A stretch of 10,235 bases of DNA from Neisseriaceae bacterium (GTDB taxonomy: Bacteria; Pseudomonadota; Gammaproteobacteria; Burkholderiales; UBA11063): assembly GCA_027371515.1 (NCBI GenBank), contig DAHXMX010000028.1:1-10235 (forward strand). The letters run 5' to 3'. Positions 1 through 8,304 of this stretch are shown one piece after another; position 1 is the stretch's first letter, and each line of letters starts with the position of its first letter. The notes beneath the pieces were generated by a model, which saw nothing but the letters and a program-made list of their open reading frames with translations, had not been told where the DNA came from and ran no database searches. A program made the position numbers and the translations under genes.

Positions 1-92
1 ATCATTTTACATTTAAATGCTTATAATTGTCAATTATTTTGATAACCTGCGAAAATTTTAAGCAAAAATATTTAAGTATTCAGCTGACGTTA

Positions 93-1604
93 TTAACTAT
101 TTAAAAAATTTTCGAGTGCCTCATCGCCTGATTTATCATGTTTAAAAACGCCACTATGTTCTAATACTTGACAAAATTTATTACTCACTTCATCGTATAA
201 TAAATTGTAGTTATCATTATCAAAATTCTTATAGCTAAGATATAAATACTTTAACCATTCCCTATGTTTATGCATTGTATGATCTTGTTCTAATCGCTCT
301 AAAGCTTGATTTAAATTATTTAAACTTAAAAAATCATTCATCAATCTAAGCTCGTACTCTAACCTACCTGGTAAAATAGCTAACCCCATGGCTTCAATTA
401 AGCCAATATTTTCTTTTTTAATATGATGTAATTCTTGATGTGGATGAAATATACCATCTGGATAAATGTGATTCGTTCTGTTATTTCGAAGCATCAAGTA
501 AAGCTGATAATTATCTTGACTAATCTTACGTAAAACTGGAGTTATTCCATTATGTCGAATATTATTAGTTGCGGAGATAATATCTAATTCAGGATAAGAA
601 AAACTATACCATTTATTAATTAATTTTTCAGCTAATTTTAAGATATTATTTTTAGTTCCATTCAAACGCAAGGTACTAATTGGCCAATATAAGTATTCAA
701 CTACTACATTATCCTTATTGATACTGTTTTTAACTTTTGCTTTCTCAATTGGGAATATATAACTACCAGCTTGAAAATGATCATGATTTAAAATAGACCC
801 TCCAACAATAGGTATATCACTATTAGAACCAATAAAATAATGTGGCACCAAATCAACAAAATCAAAAAATGCATACAATGTATCCATATCAATATGCATA
901 TCTTGATGCTTATAATTTATAATAATCGAATGCTCAGAGTAATAAGCATATGGAGAGAATTGAAACATCCAGTTTTCATTATTCAAATTAAGTGATAGCA
1001 TTCTGTGTGTATGTCTTGCTGCTTTTGTCAAGCTTCCAGTATAACCTTCATTTTCTAAACATAACAAACAACTTGGATATTCATATTCTGAGTTAGCAAG
1101 AGATTTTAATAAAGCAATTTCTTTGGGATCTTTTTCTGGTTTAGATAGATTAATGGTTATTTCCAGATCTCCATATTTACTTGAGCTATGCCAGTGTTTA
1201 TTTTTCGCAATAGATTTAGTTTTAATATAATCAGTAGCAATACTAAACTGATAATACCAATCAAGTGCAACTTTAATACCAGATTGTGCTAAAAGGAGAT
1301 AAAATCTATCTTCAATTTGACTAGGAAATGGTAACATAATATCAATTAGGCAACAACGTTGTTGATCTAATGTTTTACCTAGTGTATATTTAGTGTTATC
1401 ATCAACTAATACAATTATATTATCTAAAATATCAATCAAAGATTCTGTATTTTGATTATCAATAGTTGGGATTAAAATTTCACTAATATTTAATAAGCGA
1501 TAATACTTATTACGTACATATATCTTATCACGAATAGGAAAAAAATTATTTATTTCACCATAATGCAACAAGTGTTCAATCAAAATCAATAACTGCAAAT
1601 TCAT
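93..1604 (-). CDS. galT: UDP-glucose--hexose-1-phosphate uridylyltransferase, class II (GalT)
   Basis: The enzyme transfers UMP from UDP-glucose to galactose-1-phosphate, giving UDP-galactose and glucose-1-phosphate in the cytoplasmic Leloir pathway. The 503-residue protein is far longer than the roughly 350-residue class I GalT of enterobacteria and fits the class II family (about 490-500 residues) typical of lactobacilli and bacilli. Visible class II signatures are a CxxC pair at C179/C182, the active-site-like block NHDHFQAG at 273-280, FHPHQELHHIKKENIGLIEA at 386-405, and LAILPGRLEYELR at 408-420. The ATG is supported by an AAGGA Shine-Dalgarno five bases upstream (plus-strand 1610-1614), which overlaps the galM stop codon, so translation is probably coupled. 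It is the last gene of the galP-galK-galM-galT cluster. Family assignment is secure; lateral origin is inference. Confidence 0.95.
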   Translation of the reverse strand: MNLQLLILIEHLLHYGEINNFFPIRDKIYVRNKYYRLLNISEILIPTIDNQNTESLIDILDNIIVLVDDNTKYTLGKTLDQQRCCLIDIMLPFPSQIEDRFYLLLAQSGIKVALDWYYQFSIATDYIKTKSIAKNKHWHSSSKYGDLEITINLSKPEKDPKEIALLKSLANSEYEYPSCLLCLENEGYTGSLTKAARHTHRMLSLNLNNENWMFQFSPYAYYSEHSIIINYKHQDMHIDMDTLYAFFDFVDLVPHYFIGSNSDIPIVGGSILNHDHFQAGSYIFPIEKAKVKNSINKDNVVVEYLYWPISTLRLNGTKNNILKLAEKLINKWYSFSYPELDIISATNNIRHNGITPVLRKISQDNYQLYLMLRNNRTNHIYPDGIFHPHQELHHIKKENIGLIEAMGLAILPGRLEYELRLMNDFLSLNNLNQALERLEQDHTMHKHREWLKYLYLSYKNFDNDNYNLLYDEVSNKFCQVLEHSGVFKHDKSGDEALENFLNS

Positions 1605-1612
1605 CTATATCC

Positions 1613-2599
1613 TTATTCATCAGAAGTTACACTAAATTGCCATACATTATGACTATTATACGGCTTATGCGGTGTATAAATCACACTTTCTCTATATTCT
1701 GGCCAATTAATTGCATTAGGCATTGCTTGTGTTTCCAAACATATCGCACTATGTTTAATATGATTAGCACTATATAATACACAGACATCTTGATCGGTAA
1801 TTATATCTAACTGACGCTTAGTGAGTGGATCTGTTAATATAATACGTTGATCTTTTAAAATTAACGGATGATCATAACCATTGGCGATTTGAATTTGTGG
1901 ATGAGAACTAACTATACCACTATGCAACATTTTCATACGCCTAAAATCAAATGGAGTATCTGCAACAGAACTAATCACACCAGAGACAATGCCAGTTGTA
2001 TCTATTTCTGCATAATAGTCAGCATTTATTTGAAGCTGTTGATTCAGCGGGTTTATCCCGCCACTTAAATCAAAATAACTATGATTAGTGAGGTTTATAA
2101 TTGTATTGCTACTCGGCTTTGCATAATAATTAAGTGTAAGACTATTTTCTTGAGTAATCAGATACTCAACAATAAATTCTACACTACTAGGAAAACCTGA
2201 TTCATTATCAGGACTTAAATAATTAAGTATTGCACCATCATTAACAAACTGAACATTCCATATTTGTTTGTCAAGACCATTAGGCCCACCATGTAAGTTA
2301 TGCATTTTATTATTGGGCATTAACTTATAAATATTATTATCTAATTCAAATTGAGCACTCGCAATACGGCCTGCTACCCTACCAGTTAATGCGCCAAAAT
2401 GCCCCGGATTTTCTGGATTAAACTTTGCATGCTTTAAAACCACATTAGTATAATGATTATTTTTATCAGGAGCAAATATAGCGGTAATAATGCAACCATA
2501 ATTAAGAAAATTAACCTGAAATCCATTTGCCATGATCATTTGATATTCTATAATATCTTGACCATTATAATGACTAATGATATTTTGTTTAATTTCCAT
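1613..2599 (-). CDS. galM: Aldose 1-epimerase (galactose mutarotase)
   Basis: This cytoplasmic enzyme interconverts beta- and alpha-D-galactose, supplying the alpha anomer used by galactokinase. The 328-residue length is normal for the family. Recognisable active-site positions are R74 in GRVAGRI, H103 in NLHGG, H173 in NLTNHSYFDLSG (general acid), D243 in GYDHPL, and E289 in ICLETQAMPNAIN (general base), all matching the GalM fold. The start codon lies two bases beyond the galK stop and the 3' end abuts the galT ribosome site with 8 bases between the genes, so it is clearly cotranscribed. No strong Shine-Dalgarno precedes its ATG (upstream bases GAGTAGCTAATT), which suggests that initiation depends on translation of galK. 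Substrate is inferred from the gal context; other aldoses are possible. Confidence 0.95.
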   Translation of the reverse strand: MEIKQNIISHYNGQDIIEYQMIMANGFQVNFLNYGCIITAIFAPDKNNHYTNVVLKHAKFNPENPGHFGALTGRVAGRIASAQFELDNNIYKLMPNNKMHNLHGGPNGLDKQIWNVQFVNDGAILNYLSPDNESGFPSSVEFIVEYLITQENSLTLNYYAKPSSNTIINLTNHSYFDLSGGINPLNQQLQINADYYAEIDTTGIVSGVISSVADTPFDFRRMKMLHSGIVSSHPQIQIANGYDHPLILKDQRIILTDPLTKRQLDIITDQDVCVLYSANHIKHSAICLETQAMPNAINWPEYRESVIYTPHKPYNSHNVWQFSVTSDE

Positions 2600-2601
2600 A
2601 A

Positions 2602-3786
2602 TTAGCTACTCAATAGCATTTCATGTGCACCAGCACTTGGCTCTACCACATAAAAATCAGCAGATAAATTAACTTTATTTTTATACTCACGCCCAACACA
2701 AGCAATAAAATCATCCACATATTGTTGACTTACAAGATTTACAGTACAACCGCCAAAGCCTGCACCAGTCATTCTAGCCCCAATACAACCATGATGCTGC
2801 CAAGCTGCACTAACTAAACTGTCTAATTCATTTCCTGTAACTTGATAATCATCACGTAAAGAAATATGTGATTCTTTCATTAATTGACCAAAACGAAGTA
2901 AATCATTATTGTTTAGAGCTTGACTAGCAACTAATGTTCTTTGATTTTCACTCACTGCATGACGTGCTCTTTTATATATAATATCATCTTCAATCAAATA
3001 TTTATGTTTTTCTAAAGTATCAAGATCAATTTGCCCTAATGATTTAATAGCAAGTTCTTTCTGTAACAGCTTTAATGCCAGCTGACATTCGCTTAAACGC
3101 TCATTATATTTAGAATCTAATAATCCACGTCTTTTATTAGAGTTTGCAATAACTAATTTATAATCATTAATGTTAAGATGGCTATACTGATAATTTAAAG
3201 TATTACAATCAAGCAATATAGCCATATTTTGCTTACCCATACTTGAAGCAAATTGATCCATAATACCACATTTAACACCAATATATTCGTTTTCAGCGGC
3301 TTGACTTAAAAGAGCAATTTTAATTGGATCTAAATGAAATTGATACATCGTATTTATCATTGTTGCAGTTACAACTTCAATCGATGCTGATGAAGATAAT
3401 CCAGCACCATTTGGTATGTTACCATAAAATAAAGCATCAAATCCATATGGTATATTCATGCTCAAATTGATATATTGTTGTATTACACCTTTAGGATAAT
3501 TTGCCCAATCATGAGATTTATCAAATTTAAAACTTGCTAAATCAATAGATACAATACCAACATTAGCAAAATTATACGAATATAAATTACATATTTTATC
3601 TTTACGAGGACTAACCATTAAATAAGTACCAATATTTAATGCACAAGGAAACACATGACCACCATTATAATCAGTATGTTCACCAATCAAATTAACTCTA
3701 CCAGGGGCAAAAAATAAACGTAAGTTATTTTGATGTTTAAAAATGCGTTTGAATTCTTCATAAAGATTTACGGTTATATTATCCAT
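2602..3786 (-). CDS. galK: Galactokinase
   Basis: GalK phosphorylates alpha-D-galactose at C1 with ATP, the first committed step of the Leloir pathway. The 394-residue protein is a GHMP kinase of usual length. In order one sees the galactokinase signature GRVNLIGEHTDYNGGH at 29-44 (R30, E36 and D39 for substrate and transition state), the ATP-binding loop GNIPNGAGLSSSAS at 122-135, the catalytic-base region CGIMDQF at 173-179 (D177), NKRRGLLDSKYNER at 217-230, and the third GHMP motif GARMTGAGFGGCTV at 336-349. The signature around 40-54 (YNGGHVFPCALNIGTY) reads much like the low-GC Gram-positive enzymes, but I cannot run a phylogeny. It lies 47 bases downstream of the transporter and 2 bases upstream of galM. 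A modest GGA motif sits nine bases before the ATG. Confidence 0.96.
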   Translation of the reverse strand: MDNITVNLYEEFKRIFKHQNNLRLFFAPGRVNLIGEHTDYNGGHVFPCALNIGTYLMVSPRKDKICNLYSYNFANVGIVSIDLASFKFDKSHDWANYPKGVIQQYINLSMNIPYGFDALFYGNIPNGAGLSSSASIEVVTATMINTMYQFHLDPIKIALLSQAAENEYIGVKCGIMDQFASSMGKQNMAILLDCNTLNYQYSHLNINDYKLVIANSNKRRGLLDSKYNERLSECQLALKLLQKELAIKSLGQIDLDTLEKHKYLIEDDIIYKRARHAVSENQRTLVASQALNNNDLLRFGQLMKESHISLRDDYQVTGNELDSLVSAAWQHHGCIGARMTGAGFGGCTVNLVSQQYVDDFIACVGREYKNKVNLSADFYVVEPSAGAHEMLLSS

Positions 3787-3833
3787 TTCATTAAATCCAA
3801 ATTTTAAAATATAGTTAAATCAGCCACATCATT

Positions 3834-5225
3834 TTAGTTATGATGATTACGTTTACCTATTTGAGCTAATGGTAAACCAGATTTTAAATTTAATTCAATT
3901 TCTTCCAACGGTACATTTTTTGTCTCTGGAGTAAAGAAATATATTAAAACAAAACCTAAAATATATACCAAGTCAAATAGCCAGAATGTTTGACCGATGC
4001 CAAGTTTTTTAAACAATATTAACGTATAACCACCAATTAATGTATTAAATATCCAATTTGCCATGGTAGTAACAGTAATTCCAAAATCACGTCCTTCAAG
4101 AGGGAAAATTTCAGCACACAACATCCATATAATTGGGCCTAATGAAACAGCGAATCCAAAAATAAATAATAAAGAACATATTAATAAAATATATTGTTCA
4201 ATAGCTGTCAACTGTACTCCATTAGATTGCATCATAAATAAATATCCAATAATGGCACATGCTATTAATAAAATTAATAAACCAAAATACAAAATCGGTT
4301 TACGGCCAATCTTATCAACAAACTTAATTGCAATCAAAGTAGTTAATACATTAGTTAAACCAATAATTACTGTAACAGTTGATGAATTTGTAAAACCAGC
4401 AGATTCAAAAATTTTACCAGAATAATACATAAAAGCATTCATTCCAGAAAATTGTTGTAAACATTGTAATAAAACTCCCAATATTAAAATCTTAATAAAA
4501 TACCCTTTAGTTAATATTGCAGACAAACTATTTTCATTTTGAAGAGTTTCTTTAATTTCATTTAACTCAAAATCTATTTCATCTTTATTGCTACGAATAT
4601 ACTCAAGTACATTACGTGCTTTAGCTAAATCACCATTTAATACAAACCAACGAGGACTTTCAGGTAACTTTAATGTGCTAAGTAACATAACAACAGATGG
4701 GATTAATAATACAATTAACATTATGCGCCATGATCCGGTTGATTCCAAAATAGCATTTGAAACAAACATCAGAAATATTCCAATCGTAATCATTAATTGA
4801 TACATAGCGATTAATGAGCCGCGAATTTTAAATGGAGCTATTTCAGATAAATACAATGGTGCTACAAATGAAGCAATCCCAACAGCTAATCCCATAATAA
4901 AGCGCGCCATTAAAAACAAGCTAAAAGAATGTACTAAAACAGTAAAAATAGTTGCAAAGGTAAATAAAGCAGCAGCAAACACTAATACGAATTTACGTCC
5001 ATATTTACGGGATATCCAACCGCTAAATAACGCCCCAAACGCAGCACCAGCCAGTAAATAACCTGCAACCTTACCTGAATCTTCAACACTAAGATTAAAC
5101 TCTTGAACAATAAATTTTAACGAGCCATTAACATAAGCAATATCTAAACCAAACAACAGCCCAGCAAATGCAGCAACTACACCAACTTTTATTACCATAT
5201 GATTTGAAGATTGGACTTTTTTCAT
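3834..5225 (-). CDS. galP: MFS sugar:proton symporter, GalP-like
   Basis: A 12-helix inner-membrane transporter of the sugar porter family, probably importing galactose with protons. The 463 residues match E. coli GalP (464) in length and motif order: GLLFGLDIAYVNGSL in helix 1 (22-36), loop motif GWISRKYGRK (69-78), PLYLSEIAPFKIRG (123-136), MYQLMITIGI (141-150), PESPRW (188-193), the sugar-binding QQFSGMNAFMYY (257-268), second loop motif DKIGRKP (304-310), GPIIWMLCAEIFPLEGRDFG (363-382) and the terminal PETKNVPLEEIE (433-444). The QLMITIGI and EGRDFGIT stretches resemble GalP/AraE most closely. It is the first gene of the gal cluster; GGAG lies seven bases before the ATG (5233-5236). Substrate is inferred from galK, galM and galT downstream; glucose, arabinose or xylose transport cannot be excluded. 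Confidence 0.9.
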   Translation of the reverse strand: MKKVQSSNHMVIKVGVVAAFAGLLFGLDIAYVNGSLKFIVQEFNLSVEDSGKVAGYLLAGAAFGALFSGWISRKYGRKFVLVFAAALFTFATIFTVLVHSFSLFLMARFIMGLAVGIASFVAPLYLSEIAPFKIRGSLIAMYQLMITIGIFLMFVSNAILESTGSWRIMLIVLLIPSVVMLLSTLKLPESPRWFVLNGDLAKARNVLEYIRSNKDEIDFELNEIKETLQNENSLSAILTKGYFIKILILGVLLQCLQQFSGMNAFMYYSGKIFESAGFTNSSTVTVIIGLTNVLTTLIAIKFVDKIGRKPILYFGLLILLIACAIIGYLFMMQSNGVQLTAIEQYILLICSLLFIFGFAVSLGPIIWMLCAEIFPLEGRDFGITVTTMANWIFNTLIGGYTLILFKKLGIGQTFWLFDLVYILGFVLIYFFTPETKNVPLEEIELNLKSGLPLAQIGKRNHHN

Positions 5226-5289
5226 AAAATTACTCCGAAAAATAGATAAAATTTACAACCAAAATTAAATAAACCTTCCACTGTGAGTA

Positions 5290-5298
5290 ATTCTAGCA
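5290..5298 (-). promoter_or_regulatory. Candidate gal-cluster promoter, extended -10
   Basis: On the minus strand the sequence reads TGCTAGAAT, an extended -10 element (TGn followed by a one-mismatch TATAAT). It would start transcription near 5283 and leave a leader of about 58 bases before the transporter ATG. No good -35 hexamer lies 16-18 bases upstream (a T-rich tract is there instead), as is acceptable for extended -10 promoters. Short inverted arms TGTG (5282-5285) and CACA (5297-5300) flank the box and could be part of an operator, but four-base arms are weak evidence. Confidence 0.4.
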
Positions 5299-5339
5299 CA
5301 AAGCAAATAAAAAAATAATAGTGATTGTTTTGCACTGCG

Positions 5340-5355
5340 ATTATATATCATTATA
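5340..5355 (-). promoter_or_regulatory. Two overlapping-phase TATAAT boxes upstream of the gal cluster
   Basis: Two perfect TATAAT hexamers occur on the minus strand at 5350-5355 and 5340-5345, ten bases apart (TATAATGATATATAAT). Either could be an alternative -10 for the gal transcript. A TTGCTG sequence precedes the first with a short 15-base spacer. Given the AT-richness this may be chance. Confidence 0.25.
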
Positions 5356-5432
5356 TACAATAATATGTTACAGCAAATTTAAAGATATTCAGATGATTAT
5401 TTTGAAGAGAAAGTTTGCCATAATACCTCATT

Positions 5433-5493
5433 ACGCTACAGCTAGGATAGATAATTTAGGTAAATAGCTTTATTCAAGTAATGTCACGCTACA
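5433..5493. repeat. Direct repeat ACGCTACA, two copies
   Basis: The 8-mer ACGCTACA occurs at 5433-5440 and 5486-5493, spaced 53 bases apart (about five helical turns), in the polA/gal intergenic region. It is more GC-rich than its surroundings, so it stands out. It could be a pair of regulator half-sites or coincidence. Confidence 0.3.
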
Positions 5494-5560
5494 TTTATTT
5501 TATTTTATAATTAATTGTAAATTTACCCTAACCTCTCATTAACAAGTGTTATCTGATTTA

Positions 5561-8287
5561 TTAATGTGCATCATTCCAATTATTAGCCACATTTATTTCC
5601 ACTTTCATCTTAACCGATAATGTAACAACATTCTCCATAAAATGAATAATTTTATCCTTAATAAGATCAACTTCACAATCAGGTACTTCAAAAATCAATT
5701 CATCATGTACTTGAAGAATCAAGCGAGTATCTAATTTTTCTTGAACCAGCCAATTATTAATATTAATCATAGCCATTTTAATAATATCAGCAGCAGAACC
5801 TTGCATTGGCGCATTTAAAGCTAATCGCTCTTCTTGATCACGAATAATACGATTGGAATGGTTAATATTAGGTAGATATACTCGACGTCCAAATATCGTA
5901 GTTACATAACCATTATTACGTGCTTGTGATTTAATCTCATCTAAAAAAGTCATTACTTTAGGATACTTGGCAAAATATGTATCAATATATAATTTGGCAA
6001 CCGCACGATCAATACCTAATTCTTGTGCAAGACCAAATACTGTTTTTCCATATATTAGGCTAAAATTAATCGTCTTAGCATAACGTCTTTCATCTGAATT
6101 TACCTCACTAATTGGTTTGTGAAATATTTCACTAGCTGTAATACTGTGTATATCTTGATTAGTATTAAATGCACAGATTAAATTTTCATCCTGAGATAAC
6201 ACAGCCAGTATTCGAAGCTCAATTTGTGAATAATCCGCACACACTAACTTATAGCCAGCCGGACTAATAAATCCACTTCTTATTAATTTACCATAACTAT
6301 TTTTAATTGGAATATTTTGTAAGTTAGGATCACGAGATGATAACCTACCACTTGCAACTAAAGCTTGTTCAAATGTAGTATGTAAGCGGTGATTTTTATC
6401 TGTTAAGTTGGGTAATTTATTTACATATGTATTAAGTAATTTACTTAACATACGATATTCAAGCAAATGATTTGCAATCATAATTCCATTATGTGCAAGT
6501 ATTTGTAATGTATCCTCATTTGTTGAATAACCAGAATCAGTCTTCTTGATTCCAGTTGTCGATAATTTTAATTGATTAAATAATACATCTTGTAATTGTT
6601 TAGGTGAATTAATGTTAAATACCGTACCAGATAACTGATAAATATTATTTTCAAGAGCTTTAATTTTACTCATTAACTCATATTCTAATGTTTTAAATAA
6701 TTGATTATTTAACATAATACCATTATTTTCAATCTTAACTAGAATACTAGCTAACGGTAATTCCACATCTTGATATAGTTTTAGCTCATCTGTAGACAAT
6801 TCTTGCATGATATAATTTGTCAATTCAATAACATTATGAGCAATAATAGAAAGCTGAGTTAATTTATCATTATCTCTATCTGAATTATACACAGAATTTT
6901 TAGCCAATTTAAGATTAAAACTAGGTAAATCATCAATATTTAGTCCCAAATATTCACTAAAAATTGCCGATACATTATGCTGATTTTTTGAATTACGTAT
7001 ATAATGCACTAAAGTTAAATCACCAACCACGTTATTTATTAGTATACCCAATCTGGTTAAAAGTTGTAAAGTTTCTTTTAAATTAACCAAATATTTAGGC
7101 TTGCTAGATTCAAATAAAGATATAAGTTGTGGAGTAAAGCTTTCATATGAAGCAAACTCATCAAATAAACCACATTTTTGAGTATTATTAACTAAATAAA
7201 CACAACTAGAGTTAGCAAAACCCAAATAATTAATATGTTGTGGTTTGAGGTAATTATCAGCTACACAGACTATACCTATTGGGCTATCATCTAACTGATT
7301 AATGATGTTTTGTAATTCTTGTGGGGTATTAACTATTATATGTTGTTTCTCTGTAGCAACAAATTCAGTCGAGGTATTGTATGGTATAGAAATATCATTA
7401 TCAACACTCAATAAATCATCATTTCGATTCAGCTTAGCCTCTTTAAGCCAGCTTTTAAACCCAAATCTAGTATAAAAATCAATTAACCTATCATAATCAG
7501 GTAGACGACATATAAAGTTATCTAATAGGGTTAAATCAATATCATCAAGCAACACATTGGTATCTAAGGTAATTAGTTTACGCGCAACTTTTAGCCAATC
7601 AAGCGATTGGCGCAAACTATCACCAGCCGGACCTTTGATTTCATCAGCATTTGCAATTATATTGTCAATTGTTTTATATTCGGTCAACCATTTAATTGCG
7701 GTCTTATGCCCACACTTAGTTATACCCATTATGTTATCTACTTTATCACCAACTAATGATAAATAATCAACGATTTGATATGGATATACTCCAAATTTAT
7801 TATATACCCCATCAATATCTAATACTTGATCAGTCATAGTATTTACAAGGATAATATTTTGATTAACAAGCTGAGCAAAATCTTTATCACCAGTTGCGAT
7901 GACTACTTTTTTACCCATTCGCTCACAATTTACAGCAATAGTTGCAATAATATCATCTGCTTCAAATCCAGACTTAATTATCACAGGAATGCCAATGACA
8001 TCTACTAAGGTATATATATCATTAAGCTGAGCAACTAATTCAGGAGGTGTTTTACTACGTGTTGCCTTATATTCAGGATGTAACTCATCTCTAAATGTTT
8101 TACCCGGTGCATCAAATACACATACCCAATATTTGGCAGAATATTTTTTTTGCATTTGGCGCAACATATTAATAACACCATAAGTTGCATTAGTTGGATG
8201 ACCATCTGGAGCATTTAATTTAGGGATAGCATAAAAAGCCCTAAAAACAAAAGATGAACCATCAATCAATAATACATCAGTTTGCAT
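5561..8287 (-). CDS. polA: DNA polymerase I
   Basis: PolA fills gaps and removes RNA primers during Okazaki fragment maturation and repair. The 908-residue protein has an N-terminal 5' nuclease (about 1-290) with D9, the GFEADD cluster 107-112, TGDKDF at 132-137 and GDKVDN at 180-185. A central 3'-5' exonuclease-like domain spans about 310-500. The family A polymerase follows, with motif A DYSQIELR 685-692, motif B RRYAKTINFSLIYG 734-747 (K738, F742, Y746) and motif C QVHDELIFEVP 859-869. The exonuclease domain lacks its catalytic carboxylates: positions matching E. coli D355/E357 are C341/A343, D424 matches T406, and no Asp occurs between 475 and 499. So proofreading is probably lost while gap filling and nick translation remain. 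The ATG has AGG five bases upstream. The gene lies 17 bases after the Tim44-like gene and is likely cotranscribed with it. Confidence 0.97.
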   Translation of the reverse strand: MQTDVLLIDGSSFVFRAFYAIPKLNAPDGHPTNATYGVINMLRQMQKKYSAKYWVCVFDAPGKTFRDELHPEYKATRSKTPPELVAQLNDIYTLVDVIGIPVIIKSGFEADDIIATIAVNCERMGKKVVIATGDKDFAQLVNQNIILVNTMTDQVLDIDGVYNKFGVYPYQIVDYLSLVGDKVDNIMGITKCGHKTAIKWLTEYKTIDNIIANADEIKGPAGDSLRQSLDWLKVARKLITLDTNVLLDDIDLTLLDNFICRLPDYDRLIDFYTRFGFKSWLKEAKLNRNDDLLSVDNDISIPYNTSTEFVATEKQHIIVNTPQELQNIINQLDDSPIGIVCVADNYLKPQHINYLGFANSSCVYLVNNTQKCGLFDEFASYESFTPQLISLFESSKPKYLVNLKETLQLLTRLGILINNVVGDLTLVHYIRNSKNQHNVSAIFSEYLGLNIDDLPSFNLKLAKNSVYNSDRDNDKLTQLSIIAHNVIELTNYIMQELSTDELKLYQDVELPLASILVKIENNGIMLNNQLFKTLEYELMSKIKALENNIYQLSGTVFNINSPKQLQDVLFNQLKLSTTGIKKTDSGYSTNEDTLQILAHNGIMIANHLLEYRMLSKLLNTYVNKLPNLTDKNHRLHTTFEQALVASGRLSSRDPNLQNIPIKNSYGKLIRSGFISPAGYKLVCADYSQIELRILAVLSQDENLICAFNTNQDIHSITASEIFHKPISEVNSDERRYAKTINFSLIYGKTVFGLAQELGIDRAVAKLYIDTYFAKYPKVMTFLDEIKSQARNNGYVTTIFGRRVYLPNINHSNRIIRDQEERLALNAPMQGSAADIIKMAMININNWLVQEKLDTRLILQVHDELIFEVPDCEVDLIKDKIIHFMENVVTLSVKMKVEINVANNWNDAH

Positions 8288-8304
8288 ATATACCTATGTA
8301 AAAA

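Larger units (their letters stand above)
5226..5560. other. Intergenic region between polA and the gal cluster
   Basis: This 335-base AT-rich stretch separates the polA stop from the transporter start, and both genes read leftward. It must end the polA transcript and start the gal transcript. Near the polA end there is a ten-base palindrome (GTAAATTTAC on the minus strand) and a weak TAAC/GTTA hairpin, but no GC-rich stem with a T-run, so no convincing intrinsic terminator is visible. Nearer the gal side are -10-like sequences, listed separately. The 8-mer ACGCTACA occurs twice. Only tiny ORFs (26 codons or fewer) are present and none has a supporting ribosome site. Confidence 0.7.

Noticed and set aside
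23..37. Perfect palindrome ATAATTG-T-CAATTAT downstream of galT
   Set aside because: The one-base centre and all-AT-rich arms make a poor hairpin, and no T-run follows in the galT direction. It is not a convincing terminator; it could be an operator for a gene outside the window.
1868..2068. Plus-strand open frames inside the gal and polA genes (for example here, 4063-4425 and 7557-7766)
   Set aside because: They lie wholly within well-supported minus-strand genes, have no family resemblance, and are shadows of the real coding frames.
5282..5300. CRP-like site TGTGA...GCACA over the gal -10 box
   Set aside because: The half-site spacing is nine bases rather than six and only four bases of each arm are symmetric, so it does not fit a CRP site.
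5357..5437. A 26-codon minus-strand ORF (MRYYGKLSLQ...) between polA and the gal cluster
   Set aside because: No Shine-Dalgarno, no recognisable composition, and a length expected by chance in AT-rich DNA.
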